Shown: positions 44,622-57,053 of the stretch, piece by piece
How the letters are laid out: the number at the start of each line of letters is the position of its first letter
How positions within the stretch are numbered: position 1 is the first letter of the stretch
DNA from: Stachybotrys elegans
Lineage: Eukaryota; Ascomycota; Sordariomycetes; Hypocreales; Stachybotryaceae
Reading direction: 5' to 3'
NCBI GenBank assembly: GCA_020746835.1
Contig: JAGPNK010000009.1
Span: 124,001-188,000, forward strand
Length of the DNA: 64,000 nt
Program-made: the position numbers and the translations under genes
The notes under the pieces: model-generated
The model's database searches: none
Seen by the model: the letters and a program-made list of their open reading frames with translations, nothing else
What the model was told of the DNA's origin: nothing

Positions 44622-45862
44622 CTATTCTGCTTTATCAAGTCCGAAGAAGGCAGCGTCGAAATCGCCGTGTTCCATGGAATCGAAGTTATCGCGAGAATTC
44701 ATCAAGTCATCGAACGTATCGTCACCTAGACCACCGTCTAGGGAGAAATCGAAGTCTGTGCCATCTGTGACCCCTTGATCCAAGCTGAAGGCCTCATCAA
44801 ACGTAGCATCTGGCTGCATTTTGTTCTCCCCAGGGTGATCCTCGGCCTTGGGGACCACATCTTCCTGGGGAATAGCCCCGGGAGCCTGATTTTGTTCAGT
44901 AGGCTCTGTAGGCAGGAGATTGTCGAGAGACATAAGATCGTCGCCAGCTTCGGGAGGAGCAAAGGTTGTAAGGTCAAAGCTTGGTTCCTGGGGGTTGCCT
45001 GGCTGTTGATCCTGGGACTCGCCGGAAGGAGCAAGCGTAAATTCCATGTCAGTGAAGTTGAGACCAGGATCGGGCATGGCTTGAGAAGGCTCGGTGACAG
45101 GAAGCTCTGGTTTCATGCCGAGGAGGCCGTCATCCATGAGAGGCATTGGGGCCATTGGCGCTGCGGGTGCACTGGCTTCCTTTTTGACATTGTGAGCGTC
45201 TGACATGGCAGGGGCTTCCTCGGATTTTGTATGAGGGCCACTGCCGATGGCCATGTTGGCCTGCGGTGGTTCAGTCATGCCTATGGGCATGCCCATGCCC
45301 ATGCCCATGCCCATACCCATTCCCATATCAGGGAATGGTGCCATAAACTTGGTTTCTGAGTTTTGGCCCATGACCTCATGCTTCACCTCCGTGGGGGAAG
45401 AGTCAATATCAATAACCATAGGGGACTTGGATTGCGCCTCGACCGGCTGGGGAGTCTTTTCCTGAGGCTGCTTTTGGGCCTGTAGCCTGGTCCAGTCGCG
45501 AAGGAGCACTGATTTGGCATTAATCTACGGCCAGCATCTCGTCAGCAGTTGAAAGGCGCAGATCAGGGGGAACAGGAGGACGTACAATTTCATGCTCCAA
45601 TTCATCCAGAGCAGCATGGAAAGTCCGTATCGTGTCAGGGAGCTTTGACTGTAACGCATTGTGTGCAAGTGCAACGTTGCCCTGCCCATCTCTCCGCGAT
45701 GCCCTCAAGGCCTTGCCTGTTTGAACGAGCTATGAGGATGGTTAGCCAAGAACGGTACCGCTAGATGCATCACGGAGGACTTACGACGTCGTTGACCATG
45801 AGCTGGAGGGTGTCCAGCGGGTCCTGAGCCTTTAGGCCACCGGCGCCTTGGGTAGGCGCCAT
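44622..45862 (-). CDS. Mediator subunit Med2-like protein
   Basis: Protein of 374 residues; exons 45785-45862, 45586-45729 and 44622-45524. The conserved part is the N-terminal 90 residues: DPLDTLQLMVNDVLVQTGKA, then TIRTFHAALDELEHEIINAKSVLLRDW, which resembles the Med2 family of the fungal Mediator tail. The rest is disordered and acidic, with repeated phenylalanine/aspartate patches (DDLMSLDNLL, FDFSLDGGLGDDTFDDLMN, DFDAAFFGLDKAE), reminiscent of activation domains, and a Met-Gly repeat (about residues 140-160). Med2 with Med3/Med15 transmits activator signals to RNA polymerase II. The Med2 assignment relies on remembered family text and is likely, not certain. Confidence 0.75.
45275..45329 (-). 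repeat. Hexanucleotide repeat encoding Met-Gly dipeptides
   Basis: Tandem GGCATG-like units inside the Med2-like coding region encode about seven consecutive Met-Gly pairs. A hexamer keeps the frame, so the number of units can vary between strains. Confidence 0.9.
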
Positions 45863-48066
45863 CGCCGGTGAATGTTCAATGATGAATGAGAGGGAAGCAG
45901 GAGAGGAAATATGGCGGGGGAGGGCGAGTGTGAAGAGAAGTTTCTTGAGTTGGGATGTTTGTAGAGCTTGCCGGGCCGGGGACGAGTCTTAAGCATGCAG
46001 TTCTGGTGCGCCGGGTGGTTTAACAAGCAGTAGATGGGTAGGTATGTAGAGGAAGACTGCCTTAAGCGGATGAGACGCTGCGTACGCTGCGTGCACTGGA
46101 CTGGACTGGGCGGCGAGTGGGCAAGGGTGGGAAGGAGCTGGAGTGTGAGGAAGGTTCGGTTGGGTCAATTGTGGGTAGCGCACAAGTTAGCTGGTGAGGT
46201 TGCCTTAGGTAAGGAGGGCGGGCCACTGGCCACTTGACCACAACGGGTTACTGGTGTCCCTGGGCACCTGGCACCTAGGTACAAACTTATATGTAGGTAA
46301 GGTTGCCCAAAGCTTTAGAGGTAGCTAGCAGTACTTGACCCATGGACTCGACATTTTACCATTGAACAGGTCTGCAAACATATCGCAATTGTCTATGGGA
46401 CCCTTGCCCGTTCCAATATCTCTTTACTTACCTTGAATCTTCCTCCTCCTGAGCTTTGCTGGTGCTGGGATTACCTCCAAGACAGTCGGGTGTGTTGCAC
46501 GTGCTATCTGGTCCATGTCTTGTTTCTGGCTGCTGGATTCAGTTGGACAAATGCACCCCGCAATTTTCATCCATATTGAAGAAAGCCTAAACTTGGGGGT
46601 TCAAGCTTCAGTTGGTGTAATTGTGGCATTGGCAGGTGGCACGATTGCGCATGCGCATTATGCGAAGCCCATCTTAGCTTGTGTCAGCCATAGCCAGACC
46701 ACATTTGTGCTTACATGTCCAGTCCATGCAAAGCTTGCGAAGAGCAGCGAAGAGCAGCGAGTGGAGTGAGAGTGGTTGGCATTCAGATGGCTGTGAAGCT
46801 ACGGTTATTGGCCAAGGTCTCGAGGGGCACAATCGATGTTCTCACGAGGGCCAGCTTTGAACACAACTCTCTCTTCCTTTGCTAAAGCAGGATTCCTGTC
46901 ATCTACGTGACTGATTTGACACCCAAACTCGGGAATTCTCACCAGCAACCACTCGGGCATTGTATCCGAGAAGCCCCTATTCATCAGCATGAAGCATCGT
47001 CCCTTTTATTCCAATGAACCAACCTGTCACGTCGAATGGAAGGGTCTGGGCCCCGCCAATCACAACCAGCCAGTAGATCATTGGAAACTGTGGAGGAGCC
47101 CCAACGTGGGCCATCCATGCCTCTTGAAGTTCGCATCGTAGAGCGGTGACCCACATGGTCACCTCTCCGAGCAGCTCCCTACAGCGGCCCCTCACCAACT
47201 GCAGACAGGACTGGAAGGCAGGGCATGCTGCTGTAGGTAGGTACTAGCAGGTTGCAGGCTCAATGGATGGATAGGTACCTAAGTAAATGCTCGAATGAAT
47301 GTACCTGGCCTGGGTAATTTTACAAGTGTTTGGCGCTACGGTACATGCAGTCGCATCCTGCCACCCGCAACTGGCCAAGTACTACTAGGTACTCCCGTTT
47401 GAAAGTCGAAGTACCTAGTACCCTGCGCAGGATCTGACACATCGGGTAACCTCAAGCCAACTGAAGGGCTCGCCTAAGACTCCCTCCCCTCTCTCGCAAT
47501 CCTTCTCCGCTACATCTCAAAGAACATCAACAAGCTTCCTTACTTTCTGGAGCGGTTTGCGATTGGGGACCTGGTCCGTTTGTGCCCATTTCCTTTTATC
47601 GTTTCCTTCTGCTTCCGCTTGTTCTTATTTCCTCTCTTCGTTTCTCTTCTCCCGTCATCATCTCCTAGCATCTCAGCCTTCTGTGCCCTCTCTCGCCTAT
47701 CGTCAGTTGCTTGGTTTGGTTTCGGCTCTTGTGAACCCTCCCCCACGTCGACTGCTTAGCCAGAATTCTCCCGGCCTTTCATGCACCGTTGCGTCTCCGC
47801 CAAACATCTCAGTCCAATCCCGATTTTCCTCTCGACAAGGCATTCCTCGCTCGCAAAGCATTCGTCGCAGGGCTGAGCGAATCCGCGTTGGACGAACCCC
47901 CCCCCGGCTTAGGTTATTTATTCCCTGAAGTCCATTTGGCGCTGCCTCCTCACCCTCCGTCACCCCACCCCCGTCCCTCCTTCTCCTCCTCCCACATCGC
48001 GGATCATTCTCTCCTATATTTTTCCTGCCACGGTCGCCTACCGCTCTCCCCCATCGACCCTTCACC
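45863..48066. other. Long divergent intergenic region, Med2-like and PUB1-type genes
   Basis: About 2.2 kb without a supported gene. TAGGTACC-like clusters occur at 46272-46302, 47234-47285 and 47377-47416. The last 550 bp before the + strand ATG is extremely pyrimidine-rich, as in long leaders of highly expressed fungal RNA-binding-protein genes. Confidence 0.55.
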
Positions 48067-49757
48067 ATGGCTGACTCCGGAGCTCCCCTCAATCCTGGCC
48101 AGCTGCCTCCTCCTCCCCAGGGCAATGCTGGCGCTCCTGGATACGACAACTCGCAGAACGGGCAGGGTAATCCTCTTCCCCCGCCGCCGCTGCACATCCC
48201 CCAGAACACGAATCCGATCCCGACCGCAATCACGTCGCCCCTAGGCGGCGACAAGGGCGGAATTCTGTCCCCGACCACGCCTGGTGGCTTCCGCCGAGCA
48301 GCTCCCGAGCCTAACAAGCGCGCGCTCTATGTCGGCGGTCTCGACCAGCGGGTGACCGAGGATGTGCTGCGACAGATTTTCGAAACGACTGGCCATGTTC
48401 AAAACGTCAAGATCATCCCCGATAAGAATGTATGCTCTCCTGGTCGATGAGGTCAGTTACACAGCAGCGGGCGCTGACATGTTATAATGTAGGCCAAGGG
48501 TTTCAACTATGGCTTTGTCGAGTACGACGACCCCGGTGCAGCTGAGCGCGCCATGCAGACTCTGAATGGCAGACGAGTTCACCAATCGGTAAGTGACCAG
48601 AGTCTCCGCAAGGGTGGAAGCGTTGAGGATTGCGCTGACCATCCCATTTAGGAGATTCGTGTCAATTGGGCCTATCAATCGAATACAACAAGCAAAGAAG
48701 ATACCTCGAGCCACTTCCACATCTTTGTTGGCGACCTGTCCAACGAAGTCAACGACGATATTCTTCTCCAGGCTTTCTCCGCCTTCGGCTCCGTCTCGGA
48801 AGCTCGCGTGATGTGGGATATGAAGACGGGAAGGTCTCGTGGCTATGGATTTGTCGCATTCCGCGACCGACCCGAGGCCGAGAAGGCTCTGAGCTCCATG
48901 GACGGCGAATGGCTGGGCTCCCGAGCTATTCGCTGCAATTGGGCGAATCAGAAGGGCCAGCCGTCCATGGCTCAGCAGCAGGCTATGCAGGCGATGGGCC
49001 TCACGCCTACCACCCCGTATGGCCACCACCAATTCCCTGCACATGGCGTCGCTAGCTACGAGGTTATTCTTGCGCAAACTCCCAACTGGCAAACTACTGT
49101 CTACGTCGGCAATCTGACACCTTACACAACACCAAATGACGTCGTACCGCTCTTCCAGAACTTCGGTTTCGTTGTCGAGTCGCGATTCCAGGCCGATCGA
49201 GGCTTCGCATTCATCAAGATGGATTCGCACGAGAACGCCGCCATGGCTATCTGCCAGATGAACGGTTACAATGTCAACGGCCGACCCCTGAAGTGCAGCG
49301 TAAGTAGAGTTGAGGAAACTCCCGTCACATGGCAACCTGCTAACCGTGCCTATCTGTCCGCGTGTAGTGGGGTAAGGACAAGACGCCTACTTCGCAGAAT
49401 TTTGATCCAGCCGGACAGCCATACAGTCCTCAGAACCCTCAGACTCCGGGAGGGTTCCCTGGCACGCCCACCTACTACCCTCAGTACGGCGGTAAGTGTT
49501 TTGCCCGCACATGGGGATGTTTGTTGTGATTGACTGACGATGGCCTCTCCTCTCTAGCCCAGTTCAGCGGCCAGCCTGGCAACTTTGCTGGACCTCAGTC
49601 GGCGTCTCCTGCAGGCTACGCAGCCTCGCCCATGGGATTCAACGGGCCCCAGAGCGCTGGCGGTTACGGCCGGGGTCAACAGCCACCCAACGCTCAGTGG
49701 GCCCAGCCACCCCCGGGACAGAACTTCAACAACGGATTCGGCGGCTATTCATCTTAG
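48067..49757 (+). CDS. Three-RRM RNA-binding protein, Pub1/TIA-1 type
   Basis: Protein of 476 residues; exons 48067-48429, 48493-48588, 48652-49299, 49368-49491, 49558-49757. A Pro/Gln/Asn-rich N-terminus precedes three RRMs: RRM1 from RALYVGGLD (about 89) with NYGFVEY; RRM2 from HIFVGDLS (about 175) with RGYGFVAF; RRM3 from TVYVGNLTPY (about 286) with RGFAFIKM. The last exons encode a Gly/Gln/Pro/Tyr-rich prion-like tail. This order is that of yeast Pub1 and animal TIA-1/TIAR, which bind U-rich and poly(A)+ mRNA, shuttle between nucleus and cytoplasm, and assemble stress granules. Splice sites fall after RNP motifs, as in other fungi. Confidence 0.95.
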
Positions 49758-51370
49758 AAGGTCATGAAAAACCGACGACTCTCGAGGTCCGGGAGGGGTT
49801 ATCGTGTATGATGAGCTCGAGTGTCGAGGGTGCAGGCGCACGCATCGTTTGAGATTTCCCAGTCTTTGGCCCCCCAAAAGAAAAACCCCTCTCCATTACC
49901 CATCCACGCCATTTCTTCTCTTCATCTTCTTCGTCTTCTTCCACTTTTCACGATGTTGGTTTTAGCTTCCTCTCTGACTTCATCCTGTCTCTACTCGTCT
50001 TCTTTGAGAAACGTGGGATCTTTTTTCTCGTCTAAGCTCCCCCTGTCTTCATGTCATGACCGTTTTTCTATCGAGCTTCCTCGAGAAGTGCTCATTCAGG
50101 TTCTCTACATCTTCGTGCTATTCGTCTTTTCCATTTCTCCTCTTGTTCACATCATCTTTCCTCCAGCCAGGAGGGGAATGCAAAAGTTTGGAAGCGTTGA
50201 CGATGATTATGATGATGATGACTGCAATTCCTAGGATACTACTACCCATCATGCTTCTTTTACTACCTGAAAAAAAAACCTCGGATGAGGTCTGTCTGGC
50301 TTTAGTATTGGTTCATGTGGACGGCGTCACACCACGGCAGCGACGGGCGGTGGCGAGTGTGACATATGCGGGCTGTCTGCATGGCGGATGTGCTGTTCAC
50401 AAGGTCTCAACCTATTGTATCCAATCTGTAGATGTATCTTGGTCTGATGGCTGGTGGCCGATGGGGCGATTGTGGAGAAAGGGTCGTCTCCAAAAAGCCA
50501 CTAGGGAGAGGGAGGAAATGGGAATATGGCTAGGTGCGGAAGCTCCTCAAATTGTTGACAGCCAATGTAACCAACCAACCAAGCATTGGAGTTCACCGCT
50601 GGGGGAGGGGGCGCTGGCGTGCCGCCTCTGTTGGCAGGACAGAGCCATGAATGGCATCTCGTGCACTCGCGACCATCTTCCATGTTGCTCTGCCGTCAAG
50701 TTTGATTGTTACTTGATGGCCATATTCTAGCTGGCAGTTTCACCGACGTGGGCATGTGCCTGGAGTCATTTGAGCGGGAAAGGGCCCCTAGAAATCAGGT
50801 CACCTTGCGGTTGTCAGGCTGGGGCTCGTTTCGTGAACTGGCGCCAGACAAGACGAAGCTCCATTGCCGGTGGAGGGGTGGGACGAAGGACCAGGGAGCC
50901 CAGCACTTGGAGCAGAGGGGTTATCAGGCTTATTAGGGTCCGTTGATTTGGCGAGCGCAGAGGCTTGCGTCACAAGCCTTCGTTTATGGGAGGGGTTGGC
51001 CAGCTTCAACAAGGTTGTTGAGAGGTGTTTCTGGCGTGCGCAGCATTGTTTGAACAGGGCGCAACTGCAATGACAAATGGGAGGCAAAACTACGTAATAG
51101 GGATCGAGACAGGTATATCCATGCGACTCTCCCTGATGGCCAAAGAGGTGGTGCCTCAATGCATCACACAAAAGAGCGGAGCTGGCTGTTGCATTTTGCC
51201 TGCGTAGGTGGTGCTGCGATTGGGAGTGATCAACAGTTGATCTGGGTTGTTAAGGGATGGAGGTGTAAGTCATAGCAAAGCAGCCTGGTAGAAAATTCCT
51301 GCAACAGCAATATAGGTGTGTGTCAGCTGATATCAGATGTCTGCAGTCGATTGCCGACGAGCCCTATACT

Positions 51371-51398
51371 ATGGATGGATAGATGGATGGATGGATGG
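51371..51398. repeat. ATGG tetranucleotide microsatellite
   Basis: Seven near-perfect tetranucleotide units with one ATAG variant, in non-coding DNA. Confidence 0.9.
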
Positions 51399-52849
51399 TG
51401 TCACGATAGAGTAGCTTGGACCGGGTCGTGGATGAAGCGGCAAGTGAGTCTTCGATGGAACCCAGGCGATCTCATCTCGTGTCCATGCTTCTAGGTACAT
51501 TAGTAGCCAGACCGAACATTATTGCTACCTCCTAGATAGCCGTAGGTGCTACTAAAGCAGGTTGGCGAGGAGAAGGGACCCTAGAAAGAGCATCTATCGG
51601 ATAGTCTTGCCGCCGCCGTCTTAGCGCTTCGTGAGTTGGGCTGAACCCCTCGTCGTCAGTCTGGCTTGATTCATGGCATGAGTCGACGCAAAAGAATCAC
51701 CCCCAAACGGCGCACACAGGGGTGGCTCCGTGGACGCCCGCTCTACCCGCGAATGATGAGTGCTGGCGGCACCGGTACGTAAATAGAGAGGTACGGTAGA
51801 ATTATACGCGCGGGTGAGGGTACCCGCCTTCAGAGGTCTATATTAGTACCTGTTGGTCAGGGCAGTTTTGATATCCTTGAGCCAAGGTAAGATATATGAA
51901 GTTAAAATAAGAAAAAATAAAATAAAAGAGAGAATGAAGAAGAAGGGGAAAAAAGGAGAGCATCTGCTAGAATAGATGGTATGATACCTGTATTTGTTGA
52001 TCTTTTACCTTTGCCCTTCCCCTCCTTGGCCTTGGGAGATTTTTTTTTCTATTCCTTATTGGCAGCTGGAGGCATTTGGGAGGTACGAAGGTACCTTATG
52101 AGGTACTTTATTGCCCTCTCTCATGAGGGGCTAATAACCCGGGGTATTGGATATCTTGTTGCCCAACAGCAGAAAAGTCTGGGCATCCCAGATGCTGCAG
52201 CATTATTGTTTCGGTCGAAAGAGCCGTGAAGCCTTTCAAATGAACAAATACCCGATCTGATAAAGCTCATCCAGTCACACACAATTGTGATGCGCAGACA
52301 GAGGCACATACTTTAGCAGTGGTACAGGCAGGTACCTACTTAGGTACTAGGTAGGTAGGCAAGGTTGCAGCAGCTTCTCTGACGCGCTACGAGTCTGGTC
52401 GCATCTTTGTCCCGCCCCGGGTTTTGGTTTAGGCCTCCACCAGGTGCCCAATTCCAACATCCCCCCACCCTCTCTGTTCTGTCGCCCGGGTGGTTGCTCG
52501 CTGTCCTGAGTTGCTGCTGTTGCTCCATTAATCCTCCTTCCAACGCCCGCACCGTGCGTTGCCGACAAACCGGCCTAAACGCACTGCCTGCGAGCCCATC
52601 CTCTCTGCTCCCTCTGCTGCTCTGCCCATTCTCTCCCTCTCAGCCTTGCAAGTCCCGCCTCCGACTCACCATCGCTTCCCGCAGCCCGCCCGCCCGCTCC
52701 CGCAGTCGCCGCCGTCGTCGTCGCTGCCACCAGCCCGCACGTCACCCTCCGCCGCCTCTCCCCCGACCGGACGAAGACGAGCTCCAAACGGCTCGACCGC
52801 GGCGTCGTTCGACGAGCACCACGGGCTGAGGCGACCGCATTGTACCGCA

Positions 52850-52998
52850 ACGCACAGCACCACACCACACCACACCACGCCACACTGCACTGCACCGCGT
52901 CGCACCGCACATATCATAACCGCACCGCGCCGGAACGCAAAGCCAAAGCAGCGTAAATTAGCAGAGCAGAGCAGAGCAGACTGCGCCGCGCCGCGCCC
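52850..52998 (+). repeat. Simple repeats in the probable YAK1 leader
   Basis: CACCA/CACAC-type pentamer repeats (about 52857-52912) are followed by four exact GCAGA units (52961-52980) and GCGCC units (52983-52998), just before the YAK1 start. They look like slippage-prone leader sequence. Confidence 0.7.
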
Positions 52999-53012
52999 CC
53001 TACCCTTCCGCC

Positions 53013-55902
53013 ATGGATTCTCAATGGCAGTCCTATTCCGACTCTGCCACCAGACGTCACAACGGGAACCCTCAGTCGCCTAGGGACTACCTGGGCCAGC
53101 AGCAGCAGCCGTCGCCCTCGCAAGCCCAGCCCCAGCAGAACCCCTCAGCTTCAGGCGGCTTCAAGTACGACCACTACCAGACCGGTGCTTCTGGTCCTCC
53201 CGGCATCAGTCCCGGGTCCCAGTCTGCTGCCCACATGAGCAGCCCTCCCCAGATGCGCGACGGCAACGGCGATATTCCCATGCACGACGCCCTCGACCAC
53301 GCCGGCATTAAGTATCCCATGAGACCCCATCATCAATCCCACATGTCTGGCAGCCACCCTGCCAGTTTGCATTCTCCCCAGAATTCCTCTAGCAGCGCCC
53401 AGCGCTACTCTCCCATGGAGGCCCTGTCGCCAACCTCGCCTTACGCGCCCAAGTCGGCTGGTGGATATGGCAACACGCCTCAGCGCCAGTCCCCCACCAG
53501 GCAGGACTATCCCCAGAGCCCGTACTTTGCTGGACGCGTTCAAGGCCAGCAATTGCCACCCATTAGCCCCTACGGTGCGGCTCACGATGGCTACCCCTCG
53601 TCCGCGGTTGCGACTCTGTCGGACAGCGCTTTCGCCAATGAGATCAAGTCGCCTGTTCGACCCAATCCGCCAGCGATCAAGCCGGTGCCCGAGTTCAAGA
53701 AGGTCCGGGCTTTGACTGACTTGCAGCCCAAGAACAACCGACAGCCGCCATTCCGTCGCGCCAACCCCGAGGGCGGCTTCATCAGCGTAAGTAAACTTAT
53801 GGTCGGCCATAGCCTTTGGTAGCTGACCCGTCCCCATCACAGCCTCTCCAAGCACTGACCAGCCACCTTCCTGCCACGTATCGTATATGCAACCCGAGCT
53901 TCAAGTACGAAACTTCGCGGAACCCTCGCCGAGTTCTTACCAAGCCCAGCAAGGGTCTCAAGAACGATGGCTACGACAACGAGGACAGCGACTACATTCT
54001 TTATGTGAATGATATTCTCGGTTCTGAAGAGGCTGGCCACAAGTACGCATTCCGCCTCTGCGCGCTCGAGATGCGGTAAGCTAACCAATGGTATCAGGAA
54101 TCGTTATCTCATCTTGGATATCCTCGGCCAGGGTACTTTTGGACAGGTCGTCAAATGCCAGAATCTGAAGACGCAGGAAGTGGTTGCTGTCAAGGTTATC
54201 AAGAACCGAACAGCGTATTTCAACCAGAGTATGATGGAGGTGTCGGTTCTCGACTTGGTAAGCCCACTTAATTTTGACGATATGACGATGTTGGCTGACG
54301 CCGTCAATTACTACAGCTCAACACAAAGCTCGACAAGAACGATGACCACCATCTCCTCAGGCTGAAGGATACCTTTATTCATCGTCAGCATCTTTGTCTC
54401 GTATTCGAGCTCCTGAGTGTCAACTTGTACGAGCTCATCAAGCAGAACCAGTTCCGCGGCCTCAGCACAACTTTGGTGCGCGTCTTTGCGCAGCAGCTGC
54501 TCAATGGGCTTGCTCTACTGAACAAGGCTCGTCTGATCCACTGTGATCTGAAACCCGAGAACATCTTACTGAAGAACTTGGAGAGCCCCATCATCAAGAT
54601 TATTGATTTTGGATCTGCTTGTGACGAGCGGCAGACGGTGTACACTTACATCCAGTCCAGATTCTACCGATCTCCCGAAGTCCTCCTTGGGTTGCCCTAT
54701 TCGTCAGCCATCGATATGTGGTCGCTCGGTTGCATCGTTGTCGAGCTGTTCCTCGGACTTCCTCTGTTCCCTGGCTCATCGGAGTACAACCAGGTATCCA
54801 GGATCGTCGAGATGCTCGGTAACCCGCCCAACTGGATGCTGGAAATGGGCAAGCAGTCTGGTGAATTCTTCGAGAAGAGGCAGGACGAGTATGGGAGACG
54901 GAATTATCACCTGAAGAGCATGGAGCAGTATGCACGGGAGCATTCCACCAAGGAGCAACCCAGCAAGAAGTATTTCCAGGCAAACACATTGCCCGAGATC
55001 ATCAAGTCCTACCCCATGCCTCGCAAGAACATGAAGCCCAACGAGATCGAGAGAGGTACGCCGATTATACCGTCAATCCATTTCGCAATACTAATCCTGG
55101 TACAGAGATGAACAACCGTGTTGCTTTCATCGATTTCGTCAGAGGCCTCCTGACTATCAACCCTCTGGAGCGCTGGTCGCCACACCAAGCCAAGCTACAC
55201 CCGTTTATCACACAGCAGAAGTTCACTGGGCCATTCGTGCCGCCCATGAACCTCAAGTCGAGCTCACTTAACAGGTCGCCCGCGCCCGGAACCCAGCAGC
55301 AGCAGCAGGCCGAGCAACTCAGCAAGCAACGAGCGCAGGCCGCGCAAGCTCAAGCGAACTCGGCAGCGCAAACCTCGTATTCCTCGATGACCCCGGGACA
55401 GTATCCACAGGCCGGACACTCGCAGCAGCCTATGTATGGAAGCAACAACGCGATATACCAAAACACGGCTGGCAACCATCCCCCGCCGTATGGATCTCAA
55501 GGAGGGCAGTATGGGCAGATGCCCATGTCGCAGGCACCCCAGCAGATGGCTTCGGGCCAGTATGGAAACATGGGACAGCAGAACGTGTACCAGCAGGGTG
55601 GGCCCCGCACCAACCGACAGCGCGCGTCGACGATGGAGCAACAGCAGAGTGGAATTCCAGCAGCCATCCAGCGGGTTGCAAGCCATCTGGATCCCAGTCA
55701 GCCGATTCGACTCCAGCCTAGCCCGGCATACTACCCACCTACAGGTGAGAGTATGACTGGCGTTGATAATGCAGCTGCCCGTGCCGGACGTCGTGGAAGT
55801 CGCGCTCAGCAAGGCGGTCGGGGCAACCGAGACTTTATCCGCAACCTCGAGGAGCGAACCCTGGAAGAGGGCTTCATGGGAGGCCATAATCCTTGGCACT
55901 GA
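53013..55902 (+). CDS. YAK1: Dual-specificity kinase YAK1 (DYRK family)
   Basis: Protein of 889 residues; exons 53013-53786, 53843-54042, 54098-54257, 54317-55055, 55106-55902. A 260-residue disordered N-terminus (Q/P/S-rich) leads to the DYRK/Yak1 box SDYILYVNDILG, then the kinase: ILGQGTFGQVVKC (about 333-345), AVKVIKNR, HCDLKPEN (453-460; HCD instead of HRD is normal for DYRKs), IDFGSACDE, and the activation loop VYTYIQSRFYRSPE, whose second Tyr of YTY is autophosphorylated. The C-terminal 200 residues are Gln-rich. Yak1 antagonises PKA, phosphorylates Pop2 and stress-response regulators, and restrains growth. All five exons keep frame and family text, so the model is firm. Confidence 0.97.
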
Positions 55903-57053
55903 GCGTTCAAAGACTCCAGCGGTGGCTCGATATGAACAAACCGCTGGATCTGGAATCTTGGCTTTGAAATCACTGTTGTAAGCGGCTGCAGCTTCTTACC
56001 ATGCATTGAACCCTGTTGGACACCTCCACCCGCTGGATCTGGATTGAACCTGTATGAGATTTACAGTTATCCTGCTTTCTGCCCTGAATAATTCCGCCCT
56101 GTGAACGCCTGCCGCACTTGCTTGCCACGGCGACTCATAGGACTTCGAGCTGGCGATGTACGCGTGCTGCAGCGCCGCCCTCAGCTCGCAACAGCAGGAA
56201 CTGTAATGGAGATATCAGGGGCGCCTCCCAGCATCTCGAGCACCTTGGACAGATGTGCGCAGCGAAGAGCATTGCCAGAATGAACCTCCGAGCTATGGCC
56301 GGGGGACACAGCCATATGCGCGGACTCGTACTCACTGGGGAGGCAGAAGGAGGCAAAATGTACGAGGGCGGATGCGAAGCACGGGCTTCGTCTGTCTGCG
56401 GGTGGGGTTGCGTGGGGAGGGACAGTTTCAAGTTTCGTTATTCTCTTTTTCTTCTATTCTCCTGTCATGCTTTTTACATGGGCAAGTTGTATTCAATACG
56501 GAGAGGTTCTGCCAATGCCGACGTTTCTTGGCATTGTTGCTGCCGCGGGTTATAAGCTATAGTATGGTAGAGGTGGCCATCGCATATCGTGAGGGGTCTG
56601 GGAAATGGGCAGTCTAGGGCGAAGCATACGCACCTCGCCAAGGGCTCAATGGGAAAGGTGTACATGACATGGTCGGTCCAGTGTACGAAACTCGAAAATG
56701 ATCTTGATTCCTTCGAAAGTGCCGCCCCTTTTTTCCAGTCTTTGATAATACCAGTAATGGTACAGGAAAACTACTAAAGGCACCCAACTTCCGGAACAGA
56801 AAAACAAACAAACAGCAGAGTCCTTTTGCAGACGCTCACGGGTATCGGTGAGTATGTGTGAAAGAGGACATGATATCCAACCACATTCAAAGTTGACTGC
56901 CTAGGGATACAAGCTACGCCTTGAACGCCGGTTTCCAACCCCTCAAGCCCCTTGCCCCGATGAATAACAAGATTCGATGAATGCCCCGGGCGGCCGCGAG
57001 GCTCAGCAGTTCATGGCAGTGATAAAGAAGAGAGAAGAAGGGGGCGGTCACCA
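55903..57053. other. Convergent 3' intergenic region
   Basis: About 1.15 kb between convergent stop codons. Open frames in it (up to 145 codons) lack family text. It presumably holds two long 3' UTRs. Confidence 0.5.

Larger units (their letters stand above)
49758..53012. other. Long intergenic region between PUB1-type and YAK1 genes
   Basis: The longest gap, 3.25 kb. The first part is probably the 3' UTR of the upstream gene. A GATGAT tract (about 50200-50222), an ATGG microsatellite (51371-51398), A-rich DNA (51900-51960) and TAGGTACC-like words (52081-52110, 52326-52360) are present. From about 52440 the sequence is C-rich and then simple-repeat-rich, probably the leader of YAK1. Open frames of up to 224 codons in this gap lack family text. 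Confidence 0.55.

Noticed and set aside
48457..49335. Long minus-strand open frame (292 codons)
   Set aside because: It lies antisense over the PUB1-type RRM exons and introns, whose plus-strand protein is unmistakable. It is a shadow of GC-rich third positions.
50056..50730. Open frame of 224 codons after the PUB1-type gene
   Set aside because: It starts in pyrimidine-rich probable 3' UTR, reads as biased text (MIMMMM, runs of S/F/L), has no family motif and no promoter or splice context.
53151..53855. Minus-strand open frame (234 codons) over the first YAK1 exon
   Set aside because: Antisense to the Q/P-rich YAK1 N-terminus and without family text.
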